Shown in pieces: positions 43,254 to 46,212 of a DNA stretch of 46,212 nucleotides. Within the stretch, counting starts at the first letter, position 1, and each line of letters begins with the position of its first letter. Source of the DNA: Myxococcaceae bacterium (lineage in GTDB: Bacteria > Myxococcota_A > UBA9160); NCBI GenBank assembly GCA_905339255.1, contig CAJPFO010000142.1, forward strand, positions 1 to 46,212, written 5' to 3'. The notes under the pieces are model-generated. The model did not search any database, was not told where the DNA came from, and worked only from the letters and a program-made list of their open reading frames with translations. The translations under genes and the position numbers were made by a program.

Positions 43254-43513
43254 CGTCGGGTTCCCCCTCGAGCCGTCGCGGTGCCGGCCCGAGCTGGTCC
43301 GGTCGCTGCGGCTCTGGTGCGACGATCCGTACCAGCAGGTTTCGTGCCAGCGTGCGGGCGAACTGTGGCGCGCCGACGTGGGCGCTCTCGGAGCCTCGAG
43401 GCGATTCCGGGTGGGACGCAGGGGCGTGTCGTCACACGCGCTGTGCGCGGGCGCGCAGAACGTCGCCGACCGCGGAGCCGGGAGATCCACCCGGGAAGGC
43501 TCGGGGCGGCCTC
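43254..43513. other. 260-base gap between infB and the FAS1 gene
   Basis: The longest gap in the window. It has no credible coding frame on either strand; the frames that cross it are extensions of shadows. The minus-strand ribosome-binding site of the FAS1 gene lies at its left end. It is slightly less GC-skewed than the coding sequence around it. A terminator for infB and a promoter for the FAS1 gene would be expected here, but I see no clear hairpin with a T-run. Confidence 0.5.
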
Positions 43514-45988
43514 CTAGTCGAGGGTCGCGGGCTGCTCCTCGCGCGCGTAGGCCTCGATCACGTCACCGACCTTCAAGTCGTTGTAGCCGTCGATACCGAT
43601 GCCGCACTCGAAGCCCGACTGCACCTCGCGCGCATCGTCCTTGAAGCGCTTGAGCGAACCGACCCGCCCGTCGAAGATCTGGACTCCGTCGCGGACGAGG
43701 CGGCACTGGGCGCCGCGGCGGATCAGACCGTCGAGGATGTAGCTCCCCGCGATGGTCCCGATCTTCGGTACGGTGAAGGTCCTCCGCACCTCCGCGCGGC
43801 CGAGCTGGACTTCCTTCACCGTCGGAGGCAGCAGGCCGACCATCGCACGGCGCACGTCGTCTGTGGCCTCGTAGATGATCTGGTAGAGCCTCACGTCGAC
43901 GCCCTGCCCCTCGGCGGCGCGACGCGCCGCAGGATCGGGCCGAACGTGGAATCCGACGACGATCGCGCCACTCGCCTTGGCGAGCATCACGTCGCTCTCC
44001 GTGATCGCGCCGACCCCGGTGTGGATCACGTTCACCTTGACGGAGTCCGTGCTCTGCTTGACGAGCGCGTCGCGCACGGCCTCGACGGAGCCCTGCACGT
44101 CGGCCTTGAGCACGATCGAGAGCTCCTTCACGCCGCCGCCTTGCGCCTGCGCGAAGATGTCCTCGAGGCTGAGCTTCGGCCGCGCCGCCTCGGTCCGGCC
44201 GCGGAGCTGCGCGAGGCGGTGGTCGACCACCTCGCGCCCGGCCCGCTCGGTCTCGACCACGTGGAAGACCTGTCCCGCTTCGGGAACTCCCGAGAGGCCG
44301 ATCACCCGGACGGGGGTCGACGGCTCGGCTTCGTCGAGCTTCTGACCGTGTTCGTTCTCCATGAGACGGACCCGGCCGAAGCAGGTTCCGACCACCAGGA
44401 TGTCGCCGCGCCGAAGCGTGCCGTCCTGGACGAGGACCGTCGCGACGGGCCCGCGTCCCCGATCGAGCTCGGCCTCGAGGACGACGCCGTGGGCGCGCTT
44501 CTCCGGGTCGCCGCGGAGCTCGAGAACCTCGGCCTGGAGCGCGATCATCTCGAGGAGCTTGTCGAGGTTGGTTCCTCGAGTCGCAGAGACGTCGACGCAG
44601 ATCGTCTCGCCGCCGAAATCCTCCGGGACCAGGCCGTGTTCCATGAGACGCTGGCGGACGATCTGCGGGTTCGCGTCGGGGAGGTCGACCTTGTTGACCG
44701 CGACGATGATCGGAACCTCCGCCGCCTTCGCGTGGTCGATCGCCTCGATGGTCTGCGGCATGATGCCGTCGTTCGCAGCGACGACGAGCACGACGATGTC
44801 GGTCACCTGCGCGCCACGCGCACGCATCGTCGTGAAGGCCGCGTGGCCGGGCGTATCGATGAACGTGATGCGCTGATCGCCGATCCGTACCTGGTACGCG
44901 CCGATGTGCTGGGTGATTCCGCCGGCCTCTCCCGCGACGACGTTCGTCTTGCGGAGCGAATCGAGGAGCGACGTCTTGCCGTGGTCGACGTGCCCCATCA
45001 CGGTCACCACCGGAGGCCGCGGGCGGAGCTTTTCCTCGTCGGCCGGCGTCGCGGCCTCGCCGATCACCGTCTCCTCGCTGAAGCCCACGTCCTGGACCTC
45101 GAAGCCGAAGCTCGCAGCCACCTTGCGCGCCGTCTCGACGTCGAGGCTCGCGGTGATCGCCACCATCGTTCCGAGCGCCATCAGCTTCGCCTGCAGCTCG
45201 CGCGCCTTCACCCCGAGCAGGTGCGCGAGGTCGCCCACGGAGACGGAACCGTCGAGCCGGATCACGCGTCGGGTGGGCTTGGCCGCGGCGGGAACCGCCG
45301 GACGCGGCAGCGCGTCGCGCCGCTTTCGTCGCGGCGACGCGAGCGTGCGCGGATCGATCGCGACCGGCCGCCGGGCGGCCACGCGAGTCGTCACCTGGCG
45401 CGCGAACTGCTCCTGCTCCCGCAGGGTGGCGACCTCGCGGACGCGCTTGCGCTGGTTGCCGCGGCGGTCGGGTCCGGCTGCGGCGGCTCCTTCCTCGCCC
45501 GGAGGCGGTGCCGGAGCCACGGTCCCCGGCGCTGCAGGACCGCTCGGCGTCGCGGCCGAGGGCTGCGTGTCGACCACGGGCGCCGGGACGGTCTCGCCGG
45601 GCTCGACCGTCGGGATCGGAGCGTCGGGCTCCGCGGCGAGGGGCTCTCGCGCGGCCGTCTCGACCGGCTCGCCTTCGACGACCTCGACGACCGTGGCGAC
45701 GACCTCGGCACCCGGCTTCGCCTCGGGCTCGACGGGCGGCGGCTCGGGCGCACGCTTGCGACGGCGGATCACCGCCGACCCGCCCGAAGTCTCGACGCGC
45801 TCCTCGACCACCCTCGAGCCGGGGAGACGCGCTCCCACGAGCTTTTCGCGCAGCAGGTCGGCTTCGGCGTCCTCGAGCTGCGCCATCGGGTTCTTGAGCT
45901 CGACCCCGCAAGCCCTCGCCTTCTCGACCAGCTCGTTGCGGTCGATGCCGAGCTCCTCGGCGAGCTTGTATGCCCTGATCTTCGCCAT
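43514..45988 (-). CDS. infB: Translation initiation factor IF-2
   Basis: An 824-residue protein. The N-terminal IF2_N helix ([20 protein letters not shown]) is followed by a Pro/Ala/Glu-rich linker (about 80-170). A second IF2_N-like module ([18 protein letters not shown]) lies near 250. The GTPase domain has G1 [12 protein letters not shown] at 331, G3 DTPGHAAF and G4 NKVDL. Domains II, III and IV follow, including [13 protein letters not shown] and the C-terminal [15 protein letters not shown]. It places initiator tRNA on the 30S subunit. A 39-base gap separates it from the upstream gene. Full length and intact. Confidence 0.98.
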   Translation of the reverse strand: MAKIRAYKLAEELGIDRNELVEKARACGVELKNPMAQLEDAEADLLREKLVGARLPGSRVVEERVETSGGSAVIRRRKRAPEPPPVEPEAKPGAEVVATVVEVVEGEPVETAAREPLAAEPDAPIPTVEPGETVPAPVVDTQPSAATPSGPAAPGTVAPAPPPGEEGAAAAGPDRRGNQRKRVREVATLREQEQFARQVTTRVAARRPVAIDPRTLASPRRKRRDALPRPAVPAAAKPTRRVIRLDGSVSVGDLAHLLGVKARELQAKLMALGTMVAITASLDVETARKVAASFGFEVQDVGFSEETVIGEAATPADEEKLRPRPPVVTVMGHVDHGKTSLLDSLRKTNVVAGEAGGITQHIGAYQVRIGDQRITFIDTPGHAAFTTMRARGAQVTDIVVLVVAANDGIMPQTIEAIDHAKAAEVPIIVAVNKVDLPDANPQIVRQRLMEHGLVPEDFGGETICVDVSATRGTNLDKLLEMIALQAEVLELRGDPEKRAHGVVLEAELDRGRGPVATVLVQDGTLRRGDILVVGTCFGRVRLMENEHGQKLDEAEPSTPVRVIGLSGVPEAGQVFHVVETERAGREVVDHRLAQLRGRTEAARPKLSLEDIFAQAQGGGVKELSIVLKADVQGSVEAVRDALVKQSTDSVKVNVIHTGVGAITESDVMLAKASGAIVVGFHVRPDPAARRAAEGQGVDVRLYQIIYEATDDVRRAMVGLLPPTVKEVQLGRAEVRRTFTVPKIGTIAGSYILDGLIRRGAQCRLVRDGVQIFDGRVGSLKRFKDDAREVQSGFECGIGIDGYNDLKVGDVIEAYAREEQPATLD

Positions 45989-46027
45989 CGGGATCGTTGG
46001 TTTCCCTTTGCCGCGGGGGTCCGGGCG

Positions 46028-46212
46028 CTAGGCGCCGGACACCTCCGGCTTGCCGTCCTCGGTCGAGCGCGATGCGGCCGCAGCAGCATCCTCCGCCGCG
46101 CGCGCGTCGGCTGCCGCGCGCTCGGCGGCATCACGAGCCTCCTGCTCGGCCTTTTCCCTCGCGAGTTCGCTCGCGCGTCGCGTGATCGCTTGCGCACCGG
46201 CCTCGTCGATCC
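46028..46212 (-). CDS. C-terminal tail of an upstream gene, probably nusA
   Basis: Sixty codons run from the right edge to a TAG at 46028. They begin [20 protein letters not shown], which resembles a helix-hairpin-helix end of NusA, then become an Ala/Glu/Arg coiled-coil-like tail finishing KPEVSGA. The position just upstream of infB suits nusA or ylxR; the HhH-like start favours nusA. The identity cannot be settled from this fragment. Confidence 0.45.
   Translation of the reverse strand, partial: IDEAGAQAITRRASELAREKAEQEARDAAERAAADARAAEDAAAAASRSTEDGKPEVSGA

Overview
The window looks like ordinary chromosome from a GC-rich Gram-negative bacterium. The gene order infB, DUF503, rbfA, truB, rpsO, pnp, dut is the kind seen in delta-proteobacteria-like lineages (Myxococcota, Desulfobacterota, Binatota and relatives). 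Outer-membrane-type lipoproteins, a hopanoid gene (hpnJ), a bat/moxR cluster and short PurL with separate PurS and PurQ fit this. The exact phylum cannot be fixed from the window. I see no insertion sequence, phage gene, integrase or CRISPR array. Nearly all genes lie on the minus strand, and many neighbours overlap by the 4 bases ATGA, GTGA or TTGA.

Layout, left to right. (1) 1-4278, read right to left: a compact operon of a zinc-ribbon PspC protein, an ECF sigma factor, a zinc-finger anti-sigma factor, a second zinc-ribbon PspC protein, an HpnL-like flippase-type membrane protein, a ferritin-like diiron protein and HpnJ (cut by the left edge). It links an envelope-stress type regulator to hopanoid modification. 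(2) 4459-5742: an alkylsulfatase-like metallo-beta-lactamase protein. (3) 5796-13653: a complete moxR, DUF58, DUF4381, batA, batB/C fusion, batD, batE cluster. (4) 13746-18394: an O-acyltransferase, a seven-helix hybrid histidine kinase, a ModA without ModB or ModC, and tRNA-Gly(GCC) with its terminator. (5) 18475-21368: a small secreted protein, a nucleotide-sugar dehydrogenase, PgsA and a lytic transglycosylase. (6) 21495-24867, plus strand: nadB and a lipoprotein with calcium-loop-like repeats. (7) 24926-26170: a PilZ-like/DUF4388 protein.

(8) 26245-35575: purine biosynthesis, with purB-purS on one side and purQ-purL-purF plus a C26 peptidase-like amidotransferase on the other. Between the halves sit a beta-carbonic anhydrase (co-directional with purBS) and a plus-strand operon of a PNPOx-like flavoprotein, the bicarbonate transporter SbtA and its PII-like partner SbtB. 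This bicarbonate island inside the purine locus is the most unusual arrangement here. (9) 35572-46212: the translation/RNA operon (a probable nusA tail, infB, DUF503, rbfA, truB, rpsO, pnp, dut, cdsA). Two exported-protein genes, FAS1 and FecR, are inserted between infB and DUF503.

No gap between genes exceeds 300 bases. The longest, 43254-43513, is described as a feature.
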